Source: Kitasatospora cinereorecta (GTDB lineage Bacteria > Actinomycetota > Actinomycetes > Streptomycetales > Streptomycetaceae). From it: DNA of 64,000 nucleotides. The position numbers and the translations under genes are program-made. Positions 35,347 through 44,520 of the stretch are shown here, in pieces (within the stretch, counting starts at the first letter, position 1; every line of letters begins with the position of its first letter). The stretch is taken from the NCBI RefSeq assembly GCF_024172095.1, contig NZ_JAMZDX010000003.1:1008001-1072000 (forward strand), read 5' to 3'. Under the pieces are notes generated by a model that saw nothing but the letters and a program-made list of their open reading frames with translations, ran no database searches and was not told the DNA's origin.

Positions 35347-38009
35347 CGGGCGTCCTCCAGGATCGACGCGGTGGCGCGGGCAGCGACGCGGGCGTTGTCG
35401 GGGTCGTTGTCGGGGTCGAGGGCGGCCAGCAGCTCCTCCTCGGTGGCGAGCAGCACCAGGTCGGGCTTGATCTGGTCGCGCTCGGGGGTGAAGCGGATGC
35501 TGGGGTCGGGTACCCCGGGGGCGTTGACGAAGGAGACGAAGCGGGCCAGGCGCTCGGGGTCGGCGAGGGTGGCGGCCCACTCGTCCTGGTAGTCGTCGAC
35601 GTGGTGGCTCATCAGTTCCTCCAGGTCGGCGGCGATGCCGAGCGAGTCGTGGACGACCACGTCCCGGACGTGGTCCAGGCCGCCCTCGATCCGCTCCAGC
35701 CAGGTGGAGGTGCGCTCCAGCCGGTCGGCGGTGCGGATGTAGAACATCAGGAAGCGGTCGATGAGCCTGATCAGCTGCTCGTCGTCCAGGTCCTGGGCGA
35801 GCAGGTCGGCGTGGCGGGGGGTGGCGCCGCCGTTGCCGCCGACGTACAGGTTCCAGCCGTTGGAGGTGGCGATCACCCCGAAGTCCTTGCCGCGGGCCTC
35901 CGCGCACTCGCGGGCGCAGCCGGAGACGGCGGACTTGAGCTTGTGCGGGGAGCGCAGGCCGCGGTAGCGCAGCTCCAGCAGGATCGCCATGCCGACCGAG
36001 TCCTGCACGCCGTACCGGCACCAGGTGGAGCCGACGCAGGACTTCACGGTGCGCAGCGACTTGCCGTACGCGTGGCCGGACTCGAAGCCCGCCGCGACCA
36101 GCCGGCTCCAGATCTGCGGGAGCTGGTCGACGCTGGCGCCGAAGAGGTCGATCCGCTGACCGCCGGTGATCTTCGTGTAGAGGCCGAAGTCGCGGGCCAC
36201 CTCGCCGATCACGATCAGCTTGTCGGGGGTGATCTCGCCGCCCGGGATGCGCGGCACCACCGAGTAGGAGCCGTTCTTCTGCAGGTTGGCCAGGAAGTGG
36301 TCGTTGGTGTCCTGCAGGGCGGCCTGCTCGCCGTCCAGGATGTGGCCGGAGGCCTCCAGCTCGGGGGCGAGCGAGGCGATGATCGAGCCGACGGTCGGCT
36401 TGCAGACCTCGCAGCCCTCGGCGTCCTGGCCGACCCGGCCGTGCTTGGCCAGCAGCTCCCGGTGGGTCGCGATCCGCTTCACCCGGACGATCTCGTACAG
36501 CTCGGCCCGGGTGTAGGCGAAGCACGGGCACAGGCCCTTGTCGACCTCGACGCCGCTGGCCTCCAGCTCCTCGCTGACGATCGAGCCGAGCAGCTTCAGG
36601 CAGGAACCGCAGCCGCTGCCCGCCTTGGTGCAGGTCTTCACCTCGGGCACCGTGGTGCAGCTGTGCTCGGTGACGGCGGCCCGGACCTGCCCCTTGGTGA
36701 CGTTGTGGCAGTTGCAGACGACCGCGTCGTCCGGCAGCGCCGAGCCGCCGAGCGAGACCGGCGCGGCCAGGCCGGCCGGCAGCACCAGGGACTCGGCCGG
36801 GACGGGCAGCGGCTTGCCGGTGCCGGCCAGCGGGCGCAGCGAGGCGTAGGCCTCGGCGTCGCCGACCAGGATGCCGCCGAGCAGCGCCCCCTCGGAGGTG
36901 ACCACCAGCTTCTTGTAGACGCCCGCGCGGGAGTCGGAGTAGACCACGTCGAGGGCGCCCGGGGTGGTGGCGAAGGCGTCGCCGAAGCTGGCCACGTCCA
37001 CGCCGAGCAGCTTGAGCTTGGTGGACAGGTCGGCGCCGGTGAACGGCTGGGCCGACTGCGCGGCCAGCTGCCGGGCCACCGTCTGGGCCATCTCGTAGCC
37101 GGGCGCGACCAGGCCGTACACCCGGCCGTCGACCGCCATGGCGCACTCGCCGATGGCGAACACGTTCGGGTCGGAGGTCAGGCAGAACTCGTCGACGGCG
37201 ATGCCGCCGCGCTCGCCGACGGTCAGTCCGCAGTCGCGGGCCAGCTGGTCGCGGGGGCGGACGCCGGCCGAGAAGACCACCAGCTCGGTGTCGAGCCGCG
37301 ACCCGTCGGTGAACTGCATGCCGACTGCGGTGCCGTCCTGCGAGACCTCCACCGCCTTGGTGCCGACGCCGGTGTGCACCACCACGCCCATCTCCTCGAT
37401 GGTGCGGCGCAGCGCCTCCCCGCCGCCCTCGTCCACCTGCACCGGCATCAGCCGGGGGGCGAACTCGACCACGTGGGTCTCCAGGCCCAGGCCGCGCAGC
37501 GCGCCGGCCGCCTCCAGGCCGAGCAGGCCGCCGCCGACCACGGCGCCGACCCGGGCGCCGGCCGCGTACCGCTCGATCGCCTGCAGGTCCTCGATGGTGC
37601 GGTAGACGAAGCAGCCCTCGGCGTCCTTGCCGTCCACCGGCGGTACGAACGGGTACGAGCCGGTGGCCAGTACCAGGGTGTCGTACCCGATGGTGTGTCC
37701 GGCGGCGGTGGTGACGGTCTTCGCCGCCCGGTCGACGGCGACCGCGGGGGAGGACAGGTGCAGCTCGTAGCCGTGCTTGTCGGTGAAGCCCTCCTCGGCG
37801 AGCAGCAGGTCCTCGGGGCTCCTGCCAGAGAAGTACGAGGTCAGCGCGACCCGGTCGTACGCGGGCCGGGGCTCTTCGGCGAGGACGACGACCCGGTAGC
37901 GGTCGGCGGCCCCCGCGTCGGCCAGGGCCTCCAGGAAGCGGTGGCCGACCATGCCGTACCCGACCAGGAGCAGCGTGGGCTTGGGGGTGGTCATCGGGCT
38001 GGTGTTCAT
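35343..38009 (-). CDS. nirB: nitrite reductase (NADH) large subunit
   Basis: An 888-residue siroheme enzyme. The N-terminal FAD domain has LLLVGYGMVGHRFLEAL, and the NAD domain has GAVVGGGLLGLEAAGAL. The BFD-like [2Fe-2S] domain has CNCHNVTKGQV and CTKAGSGCGSCL. The C-terminal siroheme/[4Fe-4S] module has CVGSTWC and GCARECAEA (C-x5-C, C-x3-C). It reduces nitrite to ammonium with NADH. Both ends overlap neighbouring genes by four bases, so synthesis is coupled. Siroheme is probably supplied through the nearby sirohydrochlorin chelatase. Confidence 0.96.
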   Translation of the reverse strand: MNTSPMTTPKPTLLLVGYGMVGHRFLEALADAGAADRYRVVVLAEEPRPAYDRVALTSYFSGRSPEDLLLAEEGFTDKHGYELHLSSPAVAVDRAAKTVTTAAGHTIGYDTLVLATGSYPFVPPVDGKDAEGCFVYRTIEDLQAIERYAAGARVGAVVGGGLLGLEAAGALRGLGLETHVVEFAPRLMPVQVDEGGGEALRRTIEEMGVVVHTGVGTKAVEVSQDGTAVGMQFTDGSRLDTELVVFSAGVRPRDQLARDCGLTVGERGGIAVDEFCLTSDPNVFAIGECAMAVDGRVYGLVAPGYEMAQTVARQLAAQSAQPFTGADLSTKLKLLGVDVASFGDAFATTPGALDVVYSDSRAGVYKKLVVTSEGALLGGILVGDAEAYASLRPLAGTGKPLPVPAESLVLPAGLAAPVSLGGSALPDDAVVCNCHNVTKGQVRAAVTEHSCTTVPEVKTCTKAGSGCGSCLKLLGSIVSEELEASGVEVDKGLCPCFAYTRAELYEIVRVKRIATHRELLAKHGRVGQDAEGCEVCKPTVGSIIASLAPELEASGHILDGEQAALQDTNDHFLANLQKNGSYSVVPRIPGGEITPDKLIVIGEVARDFGLYTKITGGQRIDLFGASVDQLPQIWSRLVAAGFESGHAYGKSLRTVKSCVGSTWCRYGVQDSVGMAILLELRYRGLRSPHKLKSAVSGCARECAEARGKDFGVIATSNGWNLYVGGNGGATPRHADLLAQDLDDEQLIRLIDRFLMFYIRTADRLERTSTWLERIEGGLDHVRDVVVHDSLGIAADLEELMSHHVDDYQDEWAATLADPERLARFVSFVNAPGVPDPSIRFTPERDQIKPDLVLLATEEELLAALDPDNDPDNARVAARATASILEDAR

Positions 38010-39277
38010 CGGGATGGCCCTCCGGTGGTCGAGCTCTGCGTGGTGAGCAGGTGGAGCGGATGCGCTGACAGGGCCTCGTCGCCCTCCCAGGTGCCGGCGA
38101 TCGTGCCGACCGTGTCCAGGTCGCCGAGCAGGACGCCGCCGACCAGGCGGTCACCGCCCTGCTCGTCGCGGCGGACGATCACCTTGCGGTAGGTGCCGCG
38201 GCTGGCGTCGGCCAGCCGGACCACCCGGTCCGCGGGCCCGGCCGGGGCGGTCACCCCGAACGCCGCCAGGTCCAGCGGCGATCCGCCGTTGAGGGTGAGC
38301 CGGGTGAGCAGCCGGCTGCCGGGGTACGCGGCGTCCTCGCCGCCCAGCACCCGGGCCAGCACGTCGGCCTGGGCCAGCGCCGGGCCGGCCAGGCCGTACA
38401 GCACGCCGCGGTGCTCGGCGCAGTCGCCGACCGCGTGGATGTGCGGGTCGTCGGTGGTGAGCCGGTCGTCGACGACGACGCCCCGGCGCACCGTCAGTCC
38501 GGCCGCCTCGGCCAGGTTGGTCCGCGGGCGGACCCCGACGGCGACCACCAGCAGTTGGGCCTCCAGTCGGAAGCCGTCCGCCAGTTCGACGCCGGTCACC
38601 CGGCGCCCGCCGTCGGTCAGCACCGAGCGGACCCGGCACTCGGTGTGCACCTCGACCCCGAGCTCGGCCAGGTGCCCGGCGAGCAGCCGGGCGGCCTCCT
38701 CGTCGAGGTGGCGCTCCATCAGGTGCTCGCCCTGGTGGGCCAGCACCACGGACACCCCGCGGGCGGCCAGCGCCCGGGCCGCGCTCACCCCGAGCAGGCC
38801 GCCGCCGACCACCACCGCCTGCCGGACCTCCGGCAGGTAGGCGTCCACGTCGGCGCAGTCGGCCATGGTCCGGAAGGCGAAGACACCGTCCGGCAGCCGG
38901 TGGCGCTCCCGCCCGGTCAGCCGGTCGTCGAACAGGCCGCGCAGCGCCGGCAGCACCGGGTTCGACCCGGTCGCCAGCACCAGGTCGCCGTAGCCGACCG
39001 CGGAGCCGTCGTCGCACAGCACCCGCCGCTCGGCCCGGTCGATCCGCACCACCCGGGCGGTGCGCCGCTCGACCCGGTCCGGCAGCGCGGCCAGCGCCGC
39101 CACCTCCGCCGGGAAGCGGCCCGCCAGCACCTCCGCCAGCAGCACCCGGTTGTACGGCCGGTGCTCCTCCTCGCCGAGCAGCAGCACCTCCCGCCCGCGC
39201 CCGGCGGCCTGCTGGGCGACCCGGTGGCCGGCCATCCCGCCGCCCACCACCACTACCCGCGTCTCGGTCGCTGTCAT
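38006..39277 (-). CDS. FAD-dependent oxidoreductase of nitrate assimilation
   Basis: A 423-residue NAD(P)H-FAD oxidoreductase similar to the N-terminal half of NirB. Dinucleotide-binding motifs are VVVVGGGMAGHRVAQ at the start and AVVVGGGLLGVSAARAL near residue 145. DPHIHAVGDCAEH is the FAD-binding C-terminal motif. Lying between nasA and nirB, it is the likely electron donor to the nitrate reductase. The start is the second ATG (MTATETR); an ATG four codons earlier at 39289 is possible. It overlaps nirB by four bases. Confidence 0.87.
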   Translation of the reverse strand: MTATETRVVVVGGGMAGHRVAQQAAGRGREVLLLGEEEHRPYNRVLLAEVLAGRFPAEVAALAALPDRVERRTARVVRIDRAERRVLCDDGSAVGYGDLVLATGSNPVLPALRGLFDDRLTGRERHRLPDGVFAFRTMADCADVDAYLPEVRQAVVVGGGLLGVSAARALAARGVSVVLAHQGEHLMERHLDEEAARLLAGHLAELGVEVHTECRVRSVLTDGGRRVTGVELADGFRLEAQLLVVAVGVRPRTNLAEAAGLTVRRGVVVDDRLTTDDPHIHAVGDCAEHRGVLYGLAGPALAQADVLARVLGGEDAAYPGSRLLTRLTLNGGSPLDLAAFGVTAPAGPADRVVRLADASRGTYRKVIVRRDEQGGDRLVGGVLLGDLDTVGTIAGTWEGDEALSAHPLHLLTTQSSTTGGPSR

Positions 39278-39385
39278 GCCCCCGAGCATGGTCGGCGGGT
39301 GTTTCCCGCCAGGTGCCCCGCTGTTTCACCACCGGAACTTCGGCCTCAGCGCGCCCGCCGGGCGGCTGTGAGCGGCCCGGGCGCC

Positions 39386-39429
39386 TCAGTCCGCCGCCTC
39401 CACGCGGTCAGTCCGCCGCCTCCACGCGG
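39386..39429. repeat. 22-bp perfect tandem duplication at the nasA stop
   Basis: The unit tcagtccgccgcctccacgc plus gg occurs twice head to tail at 39386-39407 and 39408-39429. The second copy (on the minus strand, the first reached) holds the last codons and stop of nasA; the other copy repeats them downstream. Confidence 0.85.
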
Positions 39430-41477
39430 ACCGCGCACGCCTTGAACTCGGGCATCCGCGAGACCGGGTCGAGGGCCGGATTGGTGTGGCGGTTGGCATT
39501 GGCCTCGCCGGGCCAGTGGAAGGGCATGAAGACGGTGTCGGGGCGGATCGCGGCGGTCAGCCGGGCGGGGGTGACGGTCCGTCCGCGGCGGCTCACCACC
39601 GCGACCCGGTCCCCCTCCCGCACCCCGAGGCGCTCGGCGAGCACCGGGTGCAGCTCCACGAACGCGCCGGGCGCGGCCTGGTTCAGTGCTTCGACCCGGC
39701 GGGTCTGCGCGCCGGACTGGTACTGCGCCAGCACCCGTCCGGTGGTCAGCCGCAGCGGGTAGTCGGTGTCCGGCTCCTCGGCGGCCGGCCGGTGCTGGAC
39801 GGCGGTGAACCTGGCCCGTCCGTCCGGGGTGGCGAAACGGTCCAGGAACAGCCGCGGGGTGCCCGGATGGTCCGGCTCCGGGCAGGGCCAGAACACCCCG
39901 TCCTCCGCCGCGATCCGCGGGTAGCTGATCCCCGCGTAGTCCGCCGCCCCGCCGGCCGACGCCCGGCGCAGCTCCTCGAACACCTCCTCCGGCTCGGTCG
40001 GGAAGCCCTCCGGACGGCCGAGGCGCTCGGCCAGAGCGCGCAGCACCTCCAGGTCGCTGCGCACGCCCTCCGGCGGGTCCACCGCCTTGCGCCGCAGGAC
40101 GACCCGTCCCTCCAGGTTGGTCATCGTCCCGGTCTCCTCGGCCCACTGGGTCACCGGCAGCACCACGTCCGCCAGCTCCGCCGTCTCCGACAGCACCACG
40201 TCGCTGACCGCCAGGAAGTCCAGCGACCCCAGCCGCTCCGCGATCCGGGTCGAGCTCGGCGCCGAGACCACCGGGTTGGAACCCATCAGCAGCAGCGCCC
40301 GCACCTCGCCGCCGAGCGACTCCAGCAGCTCGTACGCGCTGCGCCCCGGGCCGGGCAGGGAGTCCGGGTCGACCCCCCAGACCGCGGCCACGTGGGCGCG
40401 CGCCGCCGGGTCGTCCAGCTTGCGGTAGCCGGGCAGCTGGTCCGCCTTCTGGCCGTGCTCCCGGCCGCCCTGGCCGTTGCCCTGGCCGGTGAGGCAGCCG
40501 TAACCCGCGTACGGGCGGCCCGCGTTGCCGGTGGCCAGGCACAGGTTGATCCAGGCGCTGACCGTGTCGGTGCCCTTCGCCTGCTGCTCCGGCCCGCGCG
40601 CGGTCAGCACCATCCCGGTCGGCGCCCCGCAGAACAGCCGCACCGCCTCGCGCAGCTGCGGCAGCGGCACGCCGGTCACCGCCTCCACGTGCTCCGGCCA
40701 GTGCGCCATCGCCGCGTCCCGCGTCTCGGGCCAGCCCGTGGTCCGCTGCGCGATGAACTCCTCGTCGGTGCGGCCGTCCGCGACCACCAGGTGCAGCATG
40801 CCGAGCGCGAGTGCCAGATCGGTGCCGGGACGCGGCGCCAGGTGCAGGTCGGCCAGTTCCGCCGTCCGGGTGCGCCGGGGGTCGACGACGATCAACCGGC
40901 CCCCGTTCTCCTTGAGTTCCCGCAGGTAGCGGACGAACGGCGGCATCGTCTCGGCCGGGTTGCCGCCGACCAGGATCACGCACCCCGCCCGCGGGATGTC
41001 CGCCACCGGGAACGGGAGCCCGCGGTCCACCCCGAACGCCCGGATGCCGCCGGCCGCTGCCGAGGACATGCAGAACCGGCCGTTGTAGTCGATCGCCGAC
41101 GTCCCCAGCACCACCCGGGCGAACTTCCCCAGCGCGTACGCCTTCTCATTGGTCAGCCCGCCACCGCCGAACACCCCGACCGCGTCCCGCCCGTACCGCT
41201 CGGCGGTCCCGGCCAGCCCGGCCGCGATCCGGTCCAGCGCCTGCGGCCACGACGCCGGACGGAGCTCCCCGTCCACCCGCACCAGCGGCGACGTCAGCCG
41301 CGCGCCCGGCGCCAGCACCGCCGCCGCACTCGCGCCCTTCCCGCACAGCGCCCCCTGGTTCACCGGGAACGCCGGCCGCTCCACCACCGTCACCGGCACC
41401 GGACCGTCGGCGGGTCGCAGGCCCATCCCGCACTGCAGCGCACAGTAGGGACAGTGGGTCTCGGTGGCGTCGCTCAT
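39408..41477 (-). CDS. nasA: assimilatory nitrate reductase catalytic subunit
   Basis: A 689-residue molybdopterin enzyme reducing nitrate to nitrite in the cytoplasm. The N-terminal [4Fe-4S] motif is CPYCALQCGM, with the fourth Cys in GALCGKG. Mo-bis-MGD-binding blocks include NGRFCMSSAAAG, GGNPAETMP, GYGCLTGQGNGQGGREHG and the C-terminal dinucleotide-binding domain (TGRVLAQYQSGAQTRRV). No Tat signal is present, as expected for Nas. The ATG at 41477 opens MSDATETHC. First gene of the nasA-oxidoreductase-nirB-nirD operon with a GlnR-type site 23 bases upstream. Confidence 0.93.
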   Translation of the reverse strand: MSDATETHCPYCALQCGMGLRPADGPVPVTVVERPAFPVNQGALCGKGASAAAVLAPGARLTSPLVRVDGELRPASWPQALDRIAAGLAGTAERYGRDAVGVFGGGGLTNEKAYALGKFARVVLGTSAIDYNGRFCMSSAAAGGIRAFGVDRGLPFPVADIPRAGCVILVGGNPAETMPPFVRYLRELKENGGRLIVVDPRRTRTAELADLHLAPRPGTDLALALGMLHLVVADGRTDEEFIAQRTTGWPETRDAAMAHWPEHVEAVTGVPLPQLREAVRLFCGAPTGMVLTARGPEQQAKGTDTVSAWINLCLATGNAGRPYAGYGCLTGQGNGQGGREHGQKADQLPGYRKLDDPAARAHVAAVWGVDPDSLPGPGRSAYELLESLGGEVRALLLMGSNPVVSAPSSTRIAERLGSLDFLAVSDVVLSETAELADVVLPVTQWAEETGTMTNLEGRVVLRRKAVDPPEGVRSDLEVLRALAERLGRPEGFPTEPEEVFEELRRASAGGAADYAGISYPRIAAEDGVFWPCPEPDHPGTPRLFLDRFATPDGRARFTAVQHRPAAEEPDTDYPLRLTTGRVLAQYQSGAQTRRVEALNQAAPGAFVELHPVLAERLGVREGDRVAVVSRRGRTVTPARLTAAIRPDTVFMPFHWPGEANANRHTNPALDPVSRMPEFKACAVRVEAAD

Positions 41478-41499
41478 ACCGCCACCCTGCAAGCACCCT

Positions 41500-41526
41500 G
41501 TTTCACCCCCTTGGCCCGCACGTTAC
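41500..41526 (-). promoter_or_regulatory. GlnR-type site upstream of nasA
   Basis: On the minus strand GTAAC-N6-GCCAA-N6-GAAAC has the 11-base periodicity of the GlnR pattern (GTnAC-N6-GAAAC repeated). The outer two pentamers fit well and the middle is degenerate. Nitrogen control of nasA by GlnR is known in Streptomyces. Confidence 0.65.
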
Positions 41527-41644
41527 GTCCCCCGCACACCCGCCTCACGGACCGGCGGCCGAGGTGTGAGTTCTCCTCCAGGGGCTCGGGGAACCGCGAC
41601 GCCCACCCCGGGACGGGCTGCTCACCCCCCACCCACCCCACCCC

Positions 41645-41692
41645 GTGAGCCACGGGAAACCACCCGTGACGCCCGGGCAACCACCCCGAAAC
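41645..41692 (+). promoter_or_regulatory. double GlnR-type site upstream of the sirohydrochlorin chelatase gene
   Basis: GTGAG-N6-GAAAC at 41645-41660 is followed five bases later by GTGAC-N6-GCAAC-N6-GAAAC at 41666-41692. The pentamers and spacing match the GlnR pattern, ending 22 bases before the ATG. The two sets are out of phase by one base. Confidence 0.65.
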
Positions 41693-41714
41693 AGCCCCCC
41701 GCCACGCTGATCAC

Positions 41715-42488
41715 ATGACCGTGACCCCCCTCGACGCCCCGCCCCGAACGCCCCGCGAGGCCCGCGAGGCTCGCGCGGTCCACGAGGCCCGCCACCCGAC
41801 GCTGGTGCTCGTCGCCCACGGCTCGCGCGACCCCGCCGCCGGGGCCGAGATCCGCCGCCTGCTCGCCGCCGTCCGCCGGGCCGCCCCCGAGCTGGACGTC
41901 CGCCTCGCCCACCTGGGCCTCAATGCCCCGCTGCTCCCCGACGTCCTGGACGCCCTCACCGGCCCCGCCGTCCTGGTCCCGCTGCTTCTCAGCCGCGGCT
42001 ACCACGTCAAGGTGGACATCCCGGCCGCGCTCGCCGCCGCCCCCCACCTGGACGCGGTGCTCGCCCCGCCGCTCGGACCGGACCCGCTGCTCACCGAGGC
42101 CCTGTACGCCCGCCTCGCCGAAGCCGGGTGGTCCGGCCAGCCGGTGGTGCTCGCTGCCTCCGGCTCCCGGGACCCGCAGGCCGCCGCCGACACCGATGCC
42201 CAGGCCGTCCTGCTCGCCGCCCGCCTCGGCGTCCCCGTCCGCCCCGGCTACGTGGCCGCCGGTGGTCCAGGCGTCGCCGCCCAGGTCGCCGCCCTCGCCG
42301 CTGAGGGCCACCCCGAGGTCGCCGTGGCCGGCTACTTCACCGCACCGGGCGACTTCGCCCGCCTCGCGGCCGCCGCCGGCGCGGGTCTCGCGTCGTCGCC
42401 GCTCGGTGCCCACCCGCTGCTCGCCCGCCTGGTCCTCGACCGCTACCGGGCCCACGCCCGCCCCCGCGCCCTCCGCCGGGCCGCCTGA
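41715..42488 (+). CDS. sirohydrochlorin chelatase (CbiX/SirB family)
   Basis: A 257-residue chelatase with the two-repeat CbiX/SirB layout. Each half starts with a catalytic region: LVLVAHGSRDPAAGAEI near residue 30 with the metal-binding His, and VVLAASGSRDPQAAAD near residue 143, where the His is replaced. LLSRGYHVKVDIPAAL carries the second His. It inserts iron (or cobalt) into sirohydrochlorin. Being divergent from nasA and sharing GlnR-type control, its likely role is making siroheme for NirB. Confidence 0.9.
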   Translation: MTVTPLDAPPRTPREAREARAVHEARHPTLVLVAHGSRDPAAGAEIRRLLAAVRRAAPELDVRLAHLGLNAPLLPDVLDALTGPAVLVPLLLSRGYHVKVDIPAALAAAPHLDAVLAPPLGPDPLLTEALYARLAEAGWSGQPVVLAASGSRDPQAAADTDAQAVLLAARLGVPVRPGYVAAGGPGVAAQVAALAAEGHPEVAVAGYFTAPGDFARLAAAAGAGLASSPLGAHPLLARLVLDRYRAHARPRALRRAA

Positions 42489-42553
42489 CCCCGCCAGGCG
42501 GCCCGTCCGGTACCCCGCTGCCCCCCTGCGGCCGAGCCGCCGTCGGATCGCTG

Positions 42554-43894
42554 TCACACCGCTGTCACCGCGGCCGTACGAACGGGGGCCCCGGGCTCCC
42601 CGAGCGGTTCGGTCGGCAGGTCGCGTCGGCCGCGCAGCGGCGAGAACCAGAGGATCAGCGCCGCCAGCGGTACGCCCGCGCACAGCACCCACATCGCCGG
42701 CCGCACTCCCAGCCAGTCGCCCAGCAGCCCGCCGGCCAGCGCCCCGACCGGCACCGCGCCGAAGTTGAGCACCGCGCCGCTGGCCGACAGCCGCCCGAGC
42801 AGCTCCGGCGGGCAGTACCGCTGCTGGAAGGTCGACTTGATGACATTCCCGGCGACCACGCCGGCCGAGACCCCGAAGCCGCCGAGGACGTAGTACAGGA
42901 GCCCGGCGCCGCCGGAGGTCAGCGGGATGAGCACGGCGACGGCCGGCAGCGTCAGTTCGAAGCAGAGCATGGCCCGTGCGGTGCCCATCCGGGCGGCCAC
43001 CCGGCGGGCCACCGCCGCGCCGGCGACCCCGCCGGTGGAGGCGACCGCGACCACCGCGCCGACCGCGCCCTCGGGCAGGCCGACCTCGCGGATCAGGAAG
43101 ACCACCAGCAGGGTCTGGTAGCCGGTCAGCATCACGTTCGAGGCGGCGCCGAACAGGGTGAAGGTGCGGAACCAGGCGTTCCCGGCGACCAGGCGCAGCC
43201 CCTCGCCGATCTCGGTGCGCAGCGAGCGCCGCGGCCGGGCGGGGCGCTCGGGCTCGCGGTACCCGATCCGTCCGGTGCACCACAGGGAGAGGACGAAGGT
43301 GCAGGTGTTGGCGAGCAGGCCGTTGACCGGTCCGGTCAGCTGGGCGATCAGGCCGCCGGAGCCGAGGCCGACGATGCCGGCGGCGGAGGCGCTGCCGTGC
43401 AGCTTGGCGTTCCCCTCGGCCTGGTCGGCCGGGTCCAGCAGCCGTGGCAGGTAGGCGGTGTACGCGGTCTGGAAGAAGACGCCGGCCGTACCGGTGGCCA
43501 GGGCGACCGCCAGCAGCTGGGCCATGGTGAGGACGCCGGCGCGGGCGGCCAGCGGGACGGTGGCGAAGAGCAGCAGCGAGGCGGCGGTGGCGGTGAGCAT
43601 GATCGGACGGCTGCGCAGCCGGTCCACCCACACGCCCGCGGGCAGGCCGACGAGCAGCCAGGGCAGCCAGCCGGCGGCGCCGAGCAGGCCGACCTGGACG
43701 GTGGAGGCGTGCAGGGCGGTGACGGCGATCAGGGGTAACGCCAGTCCGGTGACGGCGGAACCGAACTTGTTGGCGGTCTCGCCGGTCCACAGCAGCCGGA
43801 AGTCGCGGTGGCGGCGCAGCAGCGAGGCGGCGGGGGCGGTGCCGGTGCCGGTGCTCATGTCCGGTCGGGCGCTCATGCCGGGTCGGGTGCTCAT
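42554..43894 (-). CDS. MFS transporter
   Basis: A 446-residue transporter with about 12 hydrophobic segments, resembling the macrolide/enterobactin-exporter type (DFRLLWTGETANKFGSAV, LVGLPAGVWVDRLRSRP motif A). The N-terminus is three 18-base repeats, each starting with ATG (43894, 43876, 43858), coding MSTRPG, MSARPD and MSTGTG. The first ATG overlaps the stop of the HTH regulator gene (ATGA). Substrate unknown; drug export is likely given the regulator. Confidence 0.87.
   Translation of the reverse strand: MSTRPGMSARPDMSTGTGTAPAASLLRRHRDFRLLWTGETANKFGSAVTGLALPLIAVTALHASTVQVGLLGAAGWLPWLLVGLPAGVWVDRLRSRPIMLTATAASLLLFATVPLAARAGVLTMAQLLAVALATGTAGVFFQTAYTAYLPRLLDPADQAEGNAKLHGSASAAGIVGLGSGGLIAQLTGPVNGLLANTCTFVLSLWCTGRIGYREPERPARPRRSLRTEIGEGLRLVAGNAWFRTFTLFGAASNVMLTGYQTLLVVFLIREVGLPEGAVGAVVAVASTGGVAGAAVARRVAARMGTARAMLCFELTLPAVAVLIPLTSGGAGLLYYVLGGFGVSAGVVAGNVIKSTFQQRYCPPELLGRLSASGAVLNFGAVPVGALAGGLLGDWLGVRPAMWVLCAGVPLAALILWFSPLRGRRDLPTEPLGEPGAPVRTAAVTAV
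43856..43894. repeat. three in-frame 18-bp start-codon repeats
   Basis: The unit begins ATGAGC and continues with ACCCGACC-like sequence. It appears at 43894, 43876 and (partly) 43858 on the minus strand. Each copy offers an in-frame ATG for the MFS gene. Confidence 0.65.
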
Positions 43895-44505
43895 GTCCGG
43901 TCGGGGTCCTTTCGGGGGAGGGCCTGGATCTGGACGACGACCGGACGGGCGGCCGGGTCGGGCTCGACGTCCGGGTCGGGGGTGTGGCGTTCCACGACGG
44001 CCGTCAGCTCCGCGTTGAGGGCGGTCAGCTGGGCGGGCGTCAGGCGCAGGTTGGTCCACGCGGTGGTGGTGCCGACGCCCCGCCACTCCTCGGGCCACTC
44101 GGCGGCCATCGAGTCGGCGACCCGCTGGAACTGGGTGCGCAGCAGCTCGCCGAGGTAGACCGAGAGCGCCTCCCGGGAGCCGGGGTCGCGGTCGAAGTCG
44201 GTGGTGCTGAGCACGTTGGCCGCGCCGGCCGCCCGCCACCAGCGCTCGCGCCGGGTGCCGCGGTCCGGCTCCTCGGTGATGAAGCCGTGTTCGGCGAGGT
44301 GGCGCAGGTGCCAGCTGATGGTGCCGGTCGACTCGCCGAGGCGGTCGGAGAGCCGGGCGGAGGTGGCGGGGCCGCGCTCGCGCAGCTCGTCCAGGATCCG
44401 CATCCGCAGCGGGTGGGCGAGGCCGCGCAGGCTCTTGGCGTCGATCCGGCGGCGGGGCTCGGGGCGGGGCTCGGGACGGGGTTCTTCGGGGCGGTGCTCG
44501 GTCAT
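43891..44505 (-). CDS. winged-helix transcriptional regulator (ArsR-like)
   Basis: A 204-residue regulator. After a Pro/Arg/Glu-rich tail (EEPRPEPRPEPRRR), the winged helix is RGLAHPLRMRILDELRERG and LSDRLGESTGTISWHLRHLAEHG. The remainder is a helical domain (LGELLRTQFQRVADSM). It is translationally coupled to the MFS gene. Paired TGCAGAG/CTCTGCA sites just upstream are its likely operator, giving autoregulation and possibly control of the divergent YrdB-like gene. Confidence 0.87.
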   Translation of the reverse strand: MTEHRPEEPRPEPRPEPRRRIDAKSLRGLAHPLRMRILDELRERGPATSARLSDRLGESTGTISWHLRHLAEHGFITEEPDRGTRRERWWRAAGAANVLSTTDFDRDPGSREALSVYLGELLRTQFQRVADSMAAEWPEEWRGVGTTTAWTNLRLTPAQLTALNAELTAVVERHTPDPDVEPDPAARPVVVQIQALPRKDPDRT

Positions 44506-44520
44506 GGCCCCACCCTAGAG

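Noticed and set aside
34993..38154. 1053-codon minus-strand frame over nirB
   Set aside because: It is an Arg/Pro/Gly-rich off-frame reading of nirB. Only its last ~117 codons are real, as nirD.
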